From: RGIG4608 sp045631445
Lineage (GTDB): Bacteria > Bacillota > Clostridia > Oscillospirales > CAG-272
Direction of reading: 5' to 3'
DNA length: 22,376 nucleotides
NCBI GenBank assembly: GCA_045631445.1
Contig: JAZQUS010000142.1
Coordinates: 1 to 22,376 of the forward strand
The notes beneath the pieces are model-generated. The model searched no databases. It was given only the letters and a program-made list of their open reading frames with translations, and was not told the DNA's origin. Positions 13,018 to 21,391 of the stretch are shown in pieces (the stretch's first letter is position 1; every line of letters begins with the position of its first letter). A program made the position numbers and the translations under genes.

Positions 13018-15423
13018 CTACTTTCTGTAAATAGACGTGCTTGTTATATTTTGTTCTGCATTAGCAAAGTGTGGAAGAGTCTCGTCAAAAACCGTTATTG
13101 TATTATGTGAAACGAGAGCATTGTCGAGAACATCACGAAGTGTTTTGCAAGGAATGAACTCAAGATTTTCTCTTGCCAATGGGTCGATATCATTTAAATC
13201 CTTGAGATTATCGTGGGGAATGAGCACGGTTTTAACTCCAGCACTATATGCCGCCATCGTTTTTTCCTTGAGTCCGCCAATAGCAAGAACCTTTCCACGA
13301 AGGGTGATTTCACCCGTCATTGCGACGTCGCGACGAACAGGGATTTTTGCAAGCTCACTAACAAGAGCCGTTACCATTGTAACACCTGCGCTTGGACCAT
13401 CCTTGGGGACAGCACCCTCGGGGGCGTGGATATGTATATCTTTTGTTTTATAGAAATCGGTAGGAATACCATATTCTCTTGCGATAGAGCGCACGTAGCT
13501 TATTGCAATATGTGCACTTTCCTTCATTACGTCACCAAGAGAGCCTGTAAGCTCAACTTTGCCGGTTCCTTCAAGAGAGGCAACCTCAATTTTTAGCATA
13601 TCCCCACCAAGCTCTGTGTATGCAAGACCGTTAACAGTACCTATTTCATCAAACTCTTCAATTCTTTCGGGAAGAAGCTTTCTCTCACCGAGATATTTTG
13701 AAATGTTAGAAGCATCAATTTTAACGGATTTTGCGCCAAGAACGATTTCGTGAGCTGCTTTTCTGCAAAGGGAAGCGATAGTTCTTTCAAGGTTACGCAC
13801 ACCCGCTTCGCGAGTATAGAAATCAATAATTTCTTCAATAGCGGAGTCGGAAATTTTAAGTACCTTTTTGCTTAAACCGTGGCGTTTAAGTTGCTTTGTG
13901 ATAAGATGATTTTTTGCGATACTCATCTTTTCGCGTTTTGTATAAGTTTTAATCTCAATGATTTCCATTCTGTCAATAAGAGGACGGGGAATGGTGTCAA
14001 GAGTATTTGCAGTTGCAATAAAGAAGCAATTTGAAAGGTCGAAGGGAAGCTCAACAAAATGATCGCGGAATGCCTTGTTCTGTTCACTGTCAAGCACTTC
14101 AAGGAGCGCGGATGTTGGGTCACCGTGTGCATCCCTTGTCAATTTGTCTATTTCATCAAGTAGCACGAGAGGGTTGTTAACCTTTGCCTGAATAAGCGCG
14201 TTGATAACGCGACCGGGCATAGCACCAACATAAGTTTTTCTGTGACCGCGTATATCTGCCTCATCTCTAACACCGCCAAGCGAAACGCGAACGTAATTGC
14301 GTTTCATAGCGTTAGCAATGGATAAAGCGATAGATGTTTTACCAACACCGGGAGGGCCAACAAGACAAATTATCTGATTTTTAAGATCGGGATTTAATTC
14401 CTTAACCGCAAGAAATTCAAGAATTCTTTTCTTAACGTCATCAAGACCGTCGTGGTCACGTTCAAGAATTTTAGAAGCGGCAGAAATATCAGTTCTGTCC
14501 TTTGTAGACTTGTTCCAAGGGATGTCGAGAACGGTGTCGAAATAGGTTCTCATTACAGAAAGCTCTGCAGAGCCAAAGGGAAGACGAGCCATTCTATCGC
14601 AATCCTTTAAGAGCTTTTCTTCAATTTCTTTTGAAAATTTCATATCCAAAATTTTCTCGAAATACTCGTCGCTCTCACCTGTGTCACCAAGCTCCTCTTT
14701 GATAACTCGAAGCTGCTCGCGAAGATAGAATTCCTTTTGATTTCTATTTAATCTTGCGCGAACCTCCTTGTGAATTGCGCTTTCGCATTCAAGAAGTGTC
14801 GTTTCTTCTTCAAGAAGAAAAATCAATTTTTGAAGTCTTGCGATTGGGTCGAAGGCGGCAAGTATCTCTTGCTTGTCAGTGTGACGAACAAGTATATTTG
14901 AAGCAATAAAATCAGCAAGAGCACCTGGATTTTTGATTGTTTTAATGGTTGAAATTACCTCTTTTGATGAAGCGGGCAAAAATCCTGCCATTTTTTCAAC
15001 TGCGGAAAGCACCTCGCGTGAAAGCGCCTCAACCTTAATTGTATCAATATCCTCTAAGGTTAGTGTTTTACTGATTACGCTTGCAATTCTGTAATTGGCA
15101 AAATCCTTGAATTCTTCAACAACGCCGCGTGCAATACCCTCTGCAATAACTCGAAGCTTGCCCTCAGGCGTTTTAATTGATTGCTTAATTTTAGCAACCG
15201 TACCGATACTGAATATATTTTCATAATCAATTGGATCATTTGAAATTTGTTTTTTTGAAACAATAAAAATAAATGAGTTCACGCTATTTGCCGCATCAAT
15301 AGCAGCAATGTTCGCCTTGTCTGAAAGCTCGAAGTTGACAGTTATAGCAGGGAATGCCACAGTGCCGTTCAAGACGATTAAAGGAAGCGTTGATTTTTCA
15401 ATTTTTTCTATATAATGAGCCAT
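13018..15423 (-). CDS. lon: ATP-dependent protease Lon (LonA)
   Basis: Lon is a cytosolic hexameric ATP-dependent protease that removes damaged and regulatory proteins. The 801-residue LonA has an N-terminal LON domain (about 10-200, LPLIVLNGTVAFPAITVNFE), a coiled linker (EVRARLNRNQKEFYLREQL) and an AAA+ module. Walker A is G356-P-P-G-V-G-K362-T363 and Walker B is LVLLDEIDKL. The protease domain has S678 in KDGPSAGVTM and K721 in GGLKEK, 43 residues apart as in E. coli Lon. The start at 15423 is chosen because AGGAGG (complement of 15429-15434) lies five bases upstream. The in-frame ATG at 15474 adds 17 residues and overlaps the promoter. The C-terminal 30 residues are Asn/Thr-rich and unconserved. 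It leads the nine-gene minus-strand run. Confidence 0.98.
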   Translation of the reverse strand: MAHYIEKIEKSTLPLIVLNGTVAFPAITVNFELSDKANIAAIDAANSVNSFIFIVSKKQISNDPIDYENIFSIGTVAKIKQSIKTPEGKLRVIAEGIARGVVEEFKDFANYRIASVISKTLTLEDIDTIKVEALSREVLSAVEKMAGFLPASSKEVISTIKTIKNPGALADFIASNILVRHTDKQEILAAFDPIARLQKLIFLLEEETTLLECESAIHKEVRARLNRNQKEFYLREQLRVIKEELGDTGESDEYFEKILDMKFSKEIEEKLLKDCDRMARLPFGSAELSVMRTYFDTVLDIPWNKSTKDRTDISAASKILERDHDGLDDVKKRILEFLAVKELNPDLKNQIICLVGPPGVGKTSIALSIANAMKRNYVRVSLGGVRDEADIRGHRKTYVGAMPGRVINALIQAKVNNPLVLLDEIDKLTRDAHGDPTSALLEVLDSEQNKAFRDHFVELPFDLSNCFFIATANTLDTIPRPLIDRMEIIEIKTYTKREKMSIAKNHLITKQLKRHGLSKKVLKISDSAIEEIIDFYTREAGVRNLERTIASLCRKAAHEIVLGAKSVKIDASNISKYLGERKLLPERIEEFDEIGTVNGLAYTELGGDMLKIEVASLEGTGKVELTGSLGDVMKESAHIAISYVRSIAREYGIPTDFYKTKDIHIHAPEGAVPKDGPSAGVTMVTALVSELAKIPVRRDVAMTGEITLRGKVLAIGGLKEKTMAAYSAGVKTVLIPHDNLKDLNDIDPLARENLEFIPCKTLRDVLDNALVSHNTITVFDETLPHFANAEQNITSTSIYRK

Positions 15424-15450
15424 AAAGCCCTCCTGTTGTCTATAAATGGG

Positions 15451-15469
15451 TATAATTAACCTAATTATA
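15451..15469. repeat. Perfect palindrome TATAATTA-N3-TAATTATA at the lon promoter
   Basis: TATAATTA (15451-15458) and TAATTATA (15462-15469) form perfect 8-bp arms around ACC. The right arm overlaps one candidate lon -10 box (15464-15469) and the rest lies across the predicted start site. This is where a repressor would bind. AT-rich promoter DNA can make such symmetry by chance. It is not the CIRCE or CtsR heat-shock operator. Confidence 0.45.
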
Positions 15470-15491
15470 GTCATTATATCACAAAACGCAA
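15464..15491 (-). promoter_or_regulatory. Candidate lon promoter region
   Basis: Two TATAAT boxes occur on the minus strand: complement of 15473-15478 and complement of 15464-15469. The first is preceded by TG-A, giving an extended -10 within TTTTGTGATATAAT, the same as at the small membrane-protein promoter. The second lies 16 bases after TTGCGT (complement of 15486-15491). I cannot tell which is used. Confidence 0.6.
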
Positions 15492-15546
15492 AAAAATGCC
15501 ATAGTTTTTTGCAAATTTATTTGTCAATTTTATTTGATATAATATA

Positions 15547-15565
15547 TTTGTATAATATAAACAAA
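15547..15565. repeat. Imperfect palindrome upstream of the kduI promoter
   Basis: TTTGTATAATATAAACAAA is a 19-bp imperfect palindrome, with seven of nine pairs matching and TTTGT/ACAAA at the ends. It lies about 25 bases upstream of the kduI -35 box and between the divergent lon and kduI genes. It is a possible regulator site for the uronate genes, but lacks the central CG typical of LacI-family operators. I saw no copy at the pectate lyase promoter. Confidence 0.3.
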
Positions 15566-15589
15566 AATATAATAAATTCATAAAAACCC

Positions 15590-15618
15590 TTGATTTATTC
15601 TACAAAATATGGTATCTT
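15590..15618 (+). promoter_or_regulatory. Promoter of the kduI-kduD operon
   Basis: TTGATT (15590-15595) and TATCTT (15613-15618) are 17 bases apart. TGG just before the -10 makes an extended -10. The leader to the ATG at 15659 is about 35 bases, with AAGGAG at 15646-15651. The architecture matches the pectate lyase promoter. Confidence 0.7.
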
Positions 15619-15658
15619 TAATATGAAGAAATTTTTGTATTTAAAAAGGAGATTTATT

Positions 15659-16489
15659 ATGGAAGTTAGAGATGCTGCTAATGCTAAGGATGTCAAGTAT
15701 TATACTACTGATAGACTTAGAGAAGAGTTTCACATTTCAGGCCTTTTTACAAAGGATAACGTAAAGATGGTTTATAGCCATATCGATAGAATTATCGTTC
15801 TCGGAATTTATCCCGTTGATAATGAATTGTCACTTGAAGCAGGCAAGGAGCTTGCGGCTGAATATTTCCTTCAGCGCAGAGAGCTTGGTTGCATTAATAT
15901 CGGCGGCAAGGGTGAAATTGTCATTGACGGTGAAACTTACGAAATGAATCCTCGTGATGGTATTTACGTTGGACGCGGTCATAAGGACATCGTTTTCCGT
16001 TCAGTTGACCCATCTTGTCCTGCAAAATTCTATGCAACGAGTTGTCCTGCACACACTGAATACCCTATAAGAAAAATTGACATCACCAAGGCAAGAAAAG
16101 TGCCTTGCGGTTCACTTGAGGATTGCAACAAGCGTGTAATCAATCAATATATTCACCCCGAGGTAATGCAGTCCTGTCAGCTTTCAATGGGACTTACACA
16201 GCTTGAGGTTGGTTCAAACTGGAATACAATGCCATCTCATACTCACGCAAGAAGAATGGAGGTTTATTTCTATCTCGATATGGATGAAAATGACGCAGTA
16301 TTCCATATGATGGGTGAGCCAAGCGAAACAAGACACATCATTATGCATAACGAAGAGGCAGTAATTTCTCCTTCATGGTCAATTCATAGTGGTGTTGGAA
16401 CAAAGAACTATTCATTCATTTGGGCTATGTGCGGTGAAAATCAAGAATTTACCGATATGGACCATATTTTGACAAAGGATCTTAGATAA
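15659..16489 (+). CDS. kduI: 5-keto-4-deoxyuronate isomerase KduI
   Basis: KduI converts 5-keto-4-deoxyuronate (DKI), formed from the unsaturated ends of lyase products, to 2,5-diketo-3-deoxygluconate (DKII). The 276 residues are full length (E. coli KduI is 278). The start MEVRDAANAKDVKYYTTD matches the family N-terminus. The cupin zinc ligands are H194, H196, E201 and H243. They sit two positions lower than the E. coli H196/H198/E203/H245 set, with identical spacing, in MPSHTHARRMEVYFYLD and SIHSGVGTKNYSF. AAGGAG lies seven bases upstream. An upstream in-frame TTG at 15590 is the -35 box and is rejected. The kduD-like gene follows after 15 bases, so they form one operon. Confidence 0.97.
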   Translation: MEVRDAANAKDVKYYTTDRLREEFHISGLFTKDNVKMVYSHIDRIIVLGIYPVDNELSLEAGKELAAEYFLQRRELGCINIGGKGEIVIDGETYEMNPRDGIYVGRGHKDIVFRSVDPSCPAKFYATSCPAHTEYPIRKIDITKARKVPCGSLEDCNKRVINQYIHPEVMQSCQLSMGLTQLEVGSNWNTMPSHTHARRMEVYFYLDMDENDAVFHMMGEPSETRHIIMHNEEAVISPSWSIHSGVGTKNYSFIWAMCGENQEFTDMDHILTKDLR

Positions 16490-16504
16490 AAAGGAGAAAA
16501 TAAA

Positions 16505-17308
16505 ATGAGTATTCAGAATTTTTCACTTGAAGGCAAGGTTGCCCTTATTACAGGTGCGTCCTACGGTATCGGATATGCAATCGCAAAAGGACTTCACGCA
16601 GCGGGTGCTAAGATAGTATTTAACGATATCAAACAGGAATTTGTTGATCGTGGTCTTGCTGCTTATGCTGCAGACGGCATTGACGCAAAAGGTTATGTAT
16701 GTGACGTAACTGATGAAGATGCAGTTAATGCAATGGTAGCAAAAATAGAAGAAGAGGTTGGCGTTATCGACATCCTTGTAAATAACGCAGGTATCATTAA
16801 GAGAATTCCTATGATTGAAATGAAGGCAAGTGAATTCCGTCAGGTAATTGACGTTGACCTCAACGCTCCCTTTATCGTTTCAAAGGCAGTTCTTCCTTCA
16901 ATGATTAAGCAGAGAAGTGGTAAGATTATTAATATTTGCTCTATGATGAGTGAATTTGGACGTGAAACAGTTTCTGCTTATGCATCTGCAAAGGGCGGTC
17001 TTAAAATGCTTACAAGAAATATCGCATCCGAATATGGTCAGTATAATATTCAGTGTAACGGTATCGGCCCTGGATATATTGCAACTCCTCAAACTGCTCC
17101 TCTTCGTGAGCCACAGGCAGATGGAAGCAAGCATCCTTTCGATAGCTTTATTACCGATACAAAAACTCCTGCAGGACGTTGGGGCGACCCCGAAGACCTT
17201 GCAGGACCTGCAGTATTCCTCGCTTCAAGTGCTTCCGACTTCGTAAATGGACAAATCCTCTACGTTGACGGTGGTATTCAGGCATACTTCGGTAAGCAAC
17301 CCTCTTGA
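16505..17308 (+). CDS. kduD: KduD-like short-chain dehydrogenase (2-keto-3-deoxygluconate 5-dehydrogenase / gluconate 5-dehydrogenase type)
   Basis: Next to kduI, it should reduce DKII to 2-keto-3-deoxygluconate with NAD(P)H. The 267-residue short-chain dehydrogenase has the cofactor loop G17-A-S-Y-G21-I-G23, NNAGI (93-97) and catalytic S146, Y159 and K163 (YASAK). D41 after the second strand suggests NAD preference. It is longer than E. coli KduD (253). An insertion at TAPLREPQADGSKHPFDSF and the end FLAS-to-YFGKQPS resemble streptococcal gluconate 5-dehydrogenase and, as I recall, the DhuD enzyme of hyaluronate degradation. I infer the KduD reaction from the kduI operon, but gluconate 5-dehydrogenase activity is possible. 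AAAAAGGAG precedes the ATG, and a strong terminator follows the stop. Confidence 0.88.
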   Translation: MSIQNFSLEGKVALITGASYGIGYAIAKGLHAAGAKIVFNDIKQEFVDRGLAAYAADGIDAKGYVCDVTDEDAVNAMVAKIEEEVGVIDILVNNAGIIKRIPMIEMKASEFRQVIDVDLNAPFIVSKAVLPSMIKQRSGKIINICSMMSEFGRETVSAYASAKGGLKMLTRNIASEYGQYNIQCNGIGPGYIATPQTAPLREPQADGSKHPFDSFITDTKTPAGRWGDPEDLAGPAVFLASSASDFVNGQILYVDGGIQAYFGKQPS

Positions 17309-17323
17309 TAAAATAAAAACTTT

Positions 17324-17355
17324 GGACACCTCGTTTTGTGAGGTGTCCTTTTTTT
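17324..17355 (+). terminator. Intrinsic terminator of the kduI-kduD operon
   Basis: GGACACCTC (17324-17332) and GAGGTGTCC (17340-17348) pair perfectly around a seven-base loop. Seven T residues (17349-17355) follow. Confidence 0.95.
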
Positions 17356-17357
17356 GT

Positions 17358-17389
17358 AAAAAAACATCCCCCGAAAAAATCGGGGGATG
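17358..17389 (-). terminator. Intrinsic terminator of the pectate lyase gene
   Basis: On the minus strand CATCCCCCGA (complement of 17380-17389) and TCGGGGGATG (complement of 17365-17374) form a 10-bp stem with a five-base loop. Seven T residues (complement of 17358-17364) follow. It lies 12 bases past the lyase stop, back to back with the kduD terminator. Confidence 0.95.
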
Positions 17390-17401
17390 AAGTATTTTAA
17401 G

Positions 17402-20400
17402 TTATCTCAAACCGAAAATTGATTTAAAGAAATTGATGATTGCGTTAATAATCATCTGGAAGAAACCAAGAATTCCGCCCTGTTGAACGGGTTCAGTTGT
17501 TCCGGGATTTGTGTTTCCGTTATTTCCTGCGTTACCACCGCCAAGAGCAGGGATTTCTTGCTTGGGCATCTTGAAGCCACAAACGGAGCATTCTTCGTGC
17601 TTCTGACCTGCTTCTGTCTGTGTGGGAACCTTATCAATAACAGTTTCAAAGGTATGAGGAGCAACCTCACCTCTGAATCCGCAATCACATTCGTGCCAGT
17701 GAACCTGATAATCGTCACTCGTCCACTTTTCGAGCTTGTGTTCCATATCGGGCACAAGAGTAAGTGTATTAAACTGAGTATAAGCACCCGTTGTGCCAAC
17801 ACCTGAAGGTGCGTTATCCTTAAGCTCAAGGAAGCCGTGAAGGTCGATAGAACCGTCCGCGTTTCTTGTCCAACCTGTGAATTCAAGAGAAACGAACATA
17901 TCAGCAGTAAACTGCTTGTTAACGTCGTTAGATGAGCTTACTGTATTCCAGTAATAAGATGAGCTGTTGATATACTTTGAATAATCCTGATTACCGATAC
18001 CCTTCAAGTTGTCACCAACATTAGGATCTTCAAGTGTGGGATGAGTAGCAGATACGTTACCGTCCTTAAAGGAGATAATGCCAATACCTGTGAAATCGGT
18101 TGCAGGAGCAGTATTTGTATAGAATGCCACGTTATAAGAGCCGTTGTTAAAGCTAATGCAGTTTTCAACGTAAATATCGGGGCAGGAGTTAGAGTCGATA
18201 CCCTTTTGTTTGTTGTTGAACGCGATGCAGTTTATGAGCTCATGGTGACCTGTAATAGACTCACCACCAAGCTTAAATCCGTTACCGTTACCTGCGATAG
18301 TTCCATCCTCAAGATAACCATTGCCGTATGCAATGGAGTTCTTGATAACAACCTTTCCGATAGGACCTGTTGCAACCTTAGCGTAAAGGTCCCAACCGTC
18401 GTCGGCATTGTTATAAGCGATACAACCGTCGAAAACGTTACCCTCACCGATAGTGAGCTTAGCAGCAAAGCCGTCTGCGTCCTCATAACCCTTGTCTGCA
18501 TTTCCATAGGATACGCAATTCAAGATAAGGTTGTTAGCAGGCCATTGCTCTTTATAAAGGTCTGCAGTATGATAACGGCTAATTTGAAGACCGGTATTAC
18601 CGTTGCGATATGTGTGAACGTTTTCAACTATATTATTGCTACCTGAAACCTGGAAGCCCTTGTAGGAGTCGAGAGTGTTGGTTACGTCAAAGCCGTAGAA
18701 ATGCCACCAGTTACCACCGTGAGTGATACCTGTACCCTCATGTGCAAAGTCAAGAACAGGTCTTGTTGTTGCCTCAGGGTCAGCAATCATACGAATAGGT
18801 GCTTCTTCAGTACCGTTCATACCTCTTTGAATTCTAAGACCGGTTTTAAGAGTATATGTACCCTCCATAAGAACGATGGTCTGACCGGGAATTACACGGT
18901 TAACCGCAGTATAAATATCATAGGGATTTTCTCTTGTACCATTGCCGTTATAAACACCGGTGGGGGATACGTAAATAGTCTTTGTATGGTAAGAGCCCTT
19001 GAAGAAGGTAAGAATATCCTCGTGATATACCGCACTTGTACCGGGGTTAATCTCAGTGTATGGCTCAAGCTCCTGATTCATATCGGGAGTAAACTTAACC
19101 TGAAGTTTATTTTCACCGAGATTAACATATTCAGTAAGATCATAAACCTGAGTGAGACGTTCGTATTTCTTTATGGGAAGATTATCAACCAAAACCTTGT
19201 TGCCAACCTTAATTTGAATCCAACCGTCAAGGTTAGTATCAGCAACGAATTCATAGGTTGTTGAAGAGATTGCATTGGTAGAGGTTACTGTAAGAATAGG
19301 ATTAATATATTCGATGGGTCTTTCCTCTGCGGGCTTATCATCCGCTTCATCGATAAGTGTGAGAGAATAGTTAGAGAAGGTAACGTTAGTGGAACGTGCC
19401 GCAAACATACCAACGTAAACATATTCACTGTCGAACTTTTCAAGAGCATCGTGCTCATAGTTCTTAATCTGTCTTACAACGTTTCCATTTTGATCGTAAT
19501 ATGTGATAAAGTAACCTGTGTTGTTCTTTTGAATTTCAAGAATAAGATCTGTTACAACGAATCTATCATCAAGTGTACCCTCGGGCTCGTTGCCAACGTA
19601 GTTACCGATGATGTTATACTGACCGGGTTCCTTATTAGCAAAGCCTGCGTTTCTTTCAAGGGACTGAATAACGCTCTTAAGCTGACCGTTAGGACCAACG
19701 ATAAGACCTGTTTCACCGAGCGCAGTTCTGTCGATAATGGATTGATCGATACCAATTTTGGAAATTGTACCAATACCGAGCTTCATCGTATATTTTGTAC
19801 CAATACCTGAAGCGTTGGTGTTTATAGAATATTCACCCTCATCGTCCACTTCATAGCGATATTCGATTTTTGTAGAAACCGCTTGATATTGGTTTGTCCA
19901 GAAGTCACCTGAGTAAAAATCAGCAGAGGGAACATGGTCGGTAACCATAATACCGAAGCCCTCCTGACCGTTTGTAAGTACCCAAGAATTAACGTGGATA
20001 TTAACGCGGAAGGTAAAGTTTTGATTTGTGGGGATAGCAGTATAATAGAATCCAAGACCGTCAACACCTGTGGGCTGAAGCTTACCGCCGGGGCTAACGC
20101 TATCCAAATCGGAGTAATCACCTGCAGAGATTGTTACAGATCCATCCTCATTAACAACGTAGGTATTAAGCGTTTCACTTGTTGAAGGACCGTAAACAAC
20201 GTAATTCCAACCTGTTTCTGCATTAGCAGTAACCTTGAATGTAACGGGTTCTGCAGCAATCTGTCTGTCACCTGAAACTGCGGTAATCTGAATTGTATTT
20301 TCACCGATTGGGAGATTTTCAAGAGTAATCTCACGTGCTGTTTGGCTAATTGCCTCACCACCGTTTACGGAGATAAGATAGCTTTCTGCTTCTCTAACTG

Positions 20401-21391
20401 CGTTCCAAACAACGAGAGTATTGCCACCACCAAGATTTGTAACGTTTGTTACGTAAGGAGCAACGAGAGGAATCTTATAATTGCAGGTATAAACCTCTGA
20501 TTTTTTGTCTTCTTCATTTTTACGTGTCAAAATTGCTTCAACCGTATATTCACCTGATGTAACAGGAGAGAAGAGAATTGAGTGTTCTGTATTAGCAGAT
20601 GTAGTTTTGTTAGTAGAAATAACCTTTCCGTCCTTCATAAGATTAACGGTAAGATAGTCTGCGCCGTTGTGATCAACGTAGCCCGAAACGTTAACAGAAA
20701 GATTTCCAATATCATTAGTTGTAACAGATGTGATAACGGGGTTAGCAACCGTTGACCAATCAGCTCTTGGACCTTTGTCAAGGGGCTTCGTTATAACGTC
20801 AACTCTATAGATGTAGTTGCTTCCTTCAAGACAACCAAGAATATACTTTCCGGGTTCGGTTGTGATGAATGTGGAAACACACAAAGCATTCTTGTTAGGA
20901 GATGCAAGAGGAGATGAAAATTGCTTATCATCGGAAGCGTAGCTTACAACATTAGAAGCATAAATAGGATTAGATTGGCTATCAAAGAGAGTCATATTAC
21001 GGCCCACGTCACCGCAAACCCACCAAACCTTAACTTCAGCAGAAGCTTCTGTTTTAAATGATATAGCAGCACTTGGAGTTTCTCCCAAGGCTGTTTTTTG
21101 CTGCATATTAATTCGTTTAGTAGCGCTAACACCGTCGTGGAACGTTTTACTATTCGATTCAATACGTGTTTTTGCGCCATAGTGAATAGTAAAGAAGTTA
21201 TCGGTACCACCAGTATCGGTGTCACCATCTTTTTTTGAGCCTGCAGCAACGTCAGCGAGCATACTTGCGTTCAAAACGTAAGTGGTTTGCTCATCCTCTG
21301 CAAAGGCAACCATAAGGGGCATCATTATTGGAAGCATTATAAGGGCAACCAGCAATAATGATACGAGCCTTTTTGTGAACTTAATTTTCAT
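17402..21391 (-). CDS. Secreted multidomain PL9-family pectate lyase
   Basis: It should cleave polygalacturonate by beta-elimination outside the cell. The 1,329 residues begin with a signal peptide (cleavage likely after A-F-A31). An N-terminal beta region (about 35-205) and two Ig/fibronectin-III-like domains (about 212-310 and 312-395) follow. A lectin-like beta-sandwich follows (about 395-690), then a linker region and a right-handed beta-helix (about 804-1210). The helix carries D973, D997, D998 and D1001 in DADGFAAK and DDGWD. Their spacing (24, 25 and 28) equals the calcium ligands D209/D233/D234/D237 recalled for Dickeya PelL. K1040 in NGNGFKLGG matches catalytic K273. A Cys/His module (1218-1284), a Gly/Asn linker and an amphipathic tail (1307-1329) end the protein. 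The start at 21391 follows GGAGG (complement of 21400-21404). An ATG five codons upstream overlaps that site. Confidence 0.92.
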   Translation of the reverse strand: MKIKFTKRLVSLLLVALIMLPIMMPLMVAFAEDEQTTYVLNASMLADVAAGSKKDGDTDTGGTDNFFTIHYGAKTRIESNSKTFHDGVSATKRINMQQKTALGETPSAAISFKTEASAEVKVWWVCGDVGRNMTLFDSQSNPIYASNVVSYASDDKQFSSPLASPNKNALCVSTFITTEPGKYILGCLEGSNYIYRVDVITKPLDKGPRADWSTVANPVITSVTTNDIGNLSVNVSGYVDHNGADYLTVNLMKDGKVISTNKTTSANTEHSILFSPVTSGEYTVEAILTRKNEEDKKSEVYTCNYKIPLVAPYVTNVTNLGGGNTLVVWNAVREAESYLISVNGGEAISQTAREITLENLPIGENTIQITAVSGDRQIAAEPVTFKVTANAETGWNYVVYGPSTSETLNTYVVNEDGSVTISAGDYSDLDSVSPGGKLQPTGVDGLGFYYTAIPTNQNFTFRVNIHVNSWVLTNGQEGFGIMVTDHVPSADFYSGDFWTNQYQAVSTKIEYRYEVDDEGEYSINTNASGIGTKYTMKLGIGTISKIGIDQSIIDRTALGETGLIVGPNGQLKSVIQSLERNAGFANKEPGQYNIIGNYVGNEPEGTLDDRFVVTDLILEIQKNNTGYFITYYDQNGNVVRQIKNYEHDALEKFDSEYVYVGMFAARSTNVTFSNYSLTLIDEADDKPAEERPIEYINPILTVTSTNAISSTTYEFVADTNLDGWIQIKVGNKVLVDNLPIKKYERLTQVYDLTEYVNLGENKLQVKFTPDMNQELEPYTEINPGTSAVYHEDILTFFKGSYHTKTIYVSPTGVYNGNGTRENPYDIYTAVNRVIPGQTIVLMEGTYTLKTGLRIQRGMNGTEEAPIRMIADPEATTRPVLDFAHEGTGITHGGNWWHFYGFDVTNTLDSYKGFQVSGSNNIVENVHTYRNGNTGLQISRYHTADLYKEQWPANNLILNCVSYGNADKGYEDADGFAAKLTIGEGNVFDGCIAYNNADDGWDLYAKVATGPIGKVVIKNSIAYGNGYLEDGTIAGNGNGFKLGGESITGHHELINCIAFNNKQKGIDSNSCPDIYVENCISFNNGSYNVAFYTNTAPATDFTGIGIISFKDGNVSATHPTLEDPNVGDNLKGIGNQDYSKYINSSSYYWNTVSSSNDVNKQFTADMFVSLEFTGWTRNADGSIDLHGFLELKDNAPSGVGTTGAYTQFNTLTLVPDMEHKLEKWTSDDYQVHWHECDCGFRGEVAPHTFETVIDKVPTQTEAGQKHEECSVCGFKMPKQEIPALGGGNAGNNGNTNPGTTEPVQQGGILGFFQMIINAIINFFKSIFGLR

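Noticed and set aside
15424..15474. Longer Lon start at 15474
   Set aside because: It overlaps the promoter, and AGGAGG lies just before the ATG at 15423, where Lon homology begins.
15590..15658. Longer KduI start (TTG at 15590)
   Set aside because: The TTG is the -35 box. The AAGGAG site and the KduI family N-terminus both fit 15659.
18041..18646. 201-residue plus-strand frame opposite the pectate lyase
   Set aside because: It is a shadow of the beta-helix coding sequence; Cys/Val-rich composition reflects the reverse complement, and there is no ribosome binding site.
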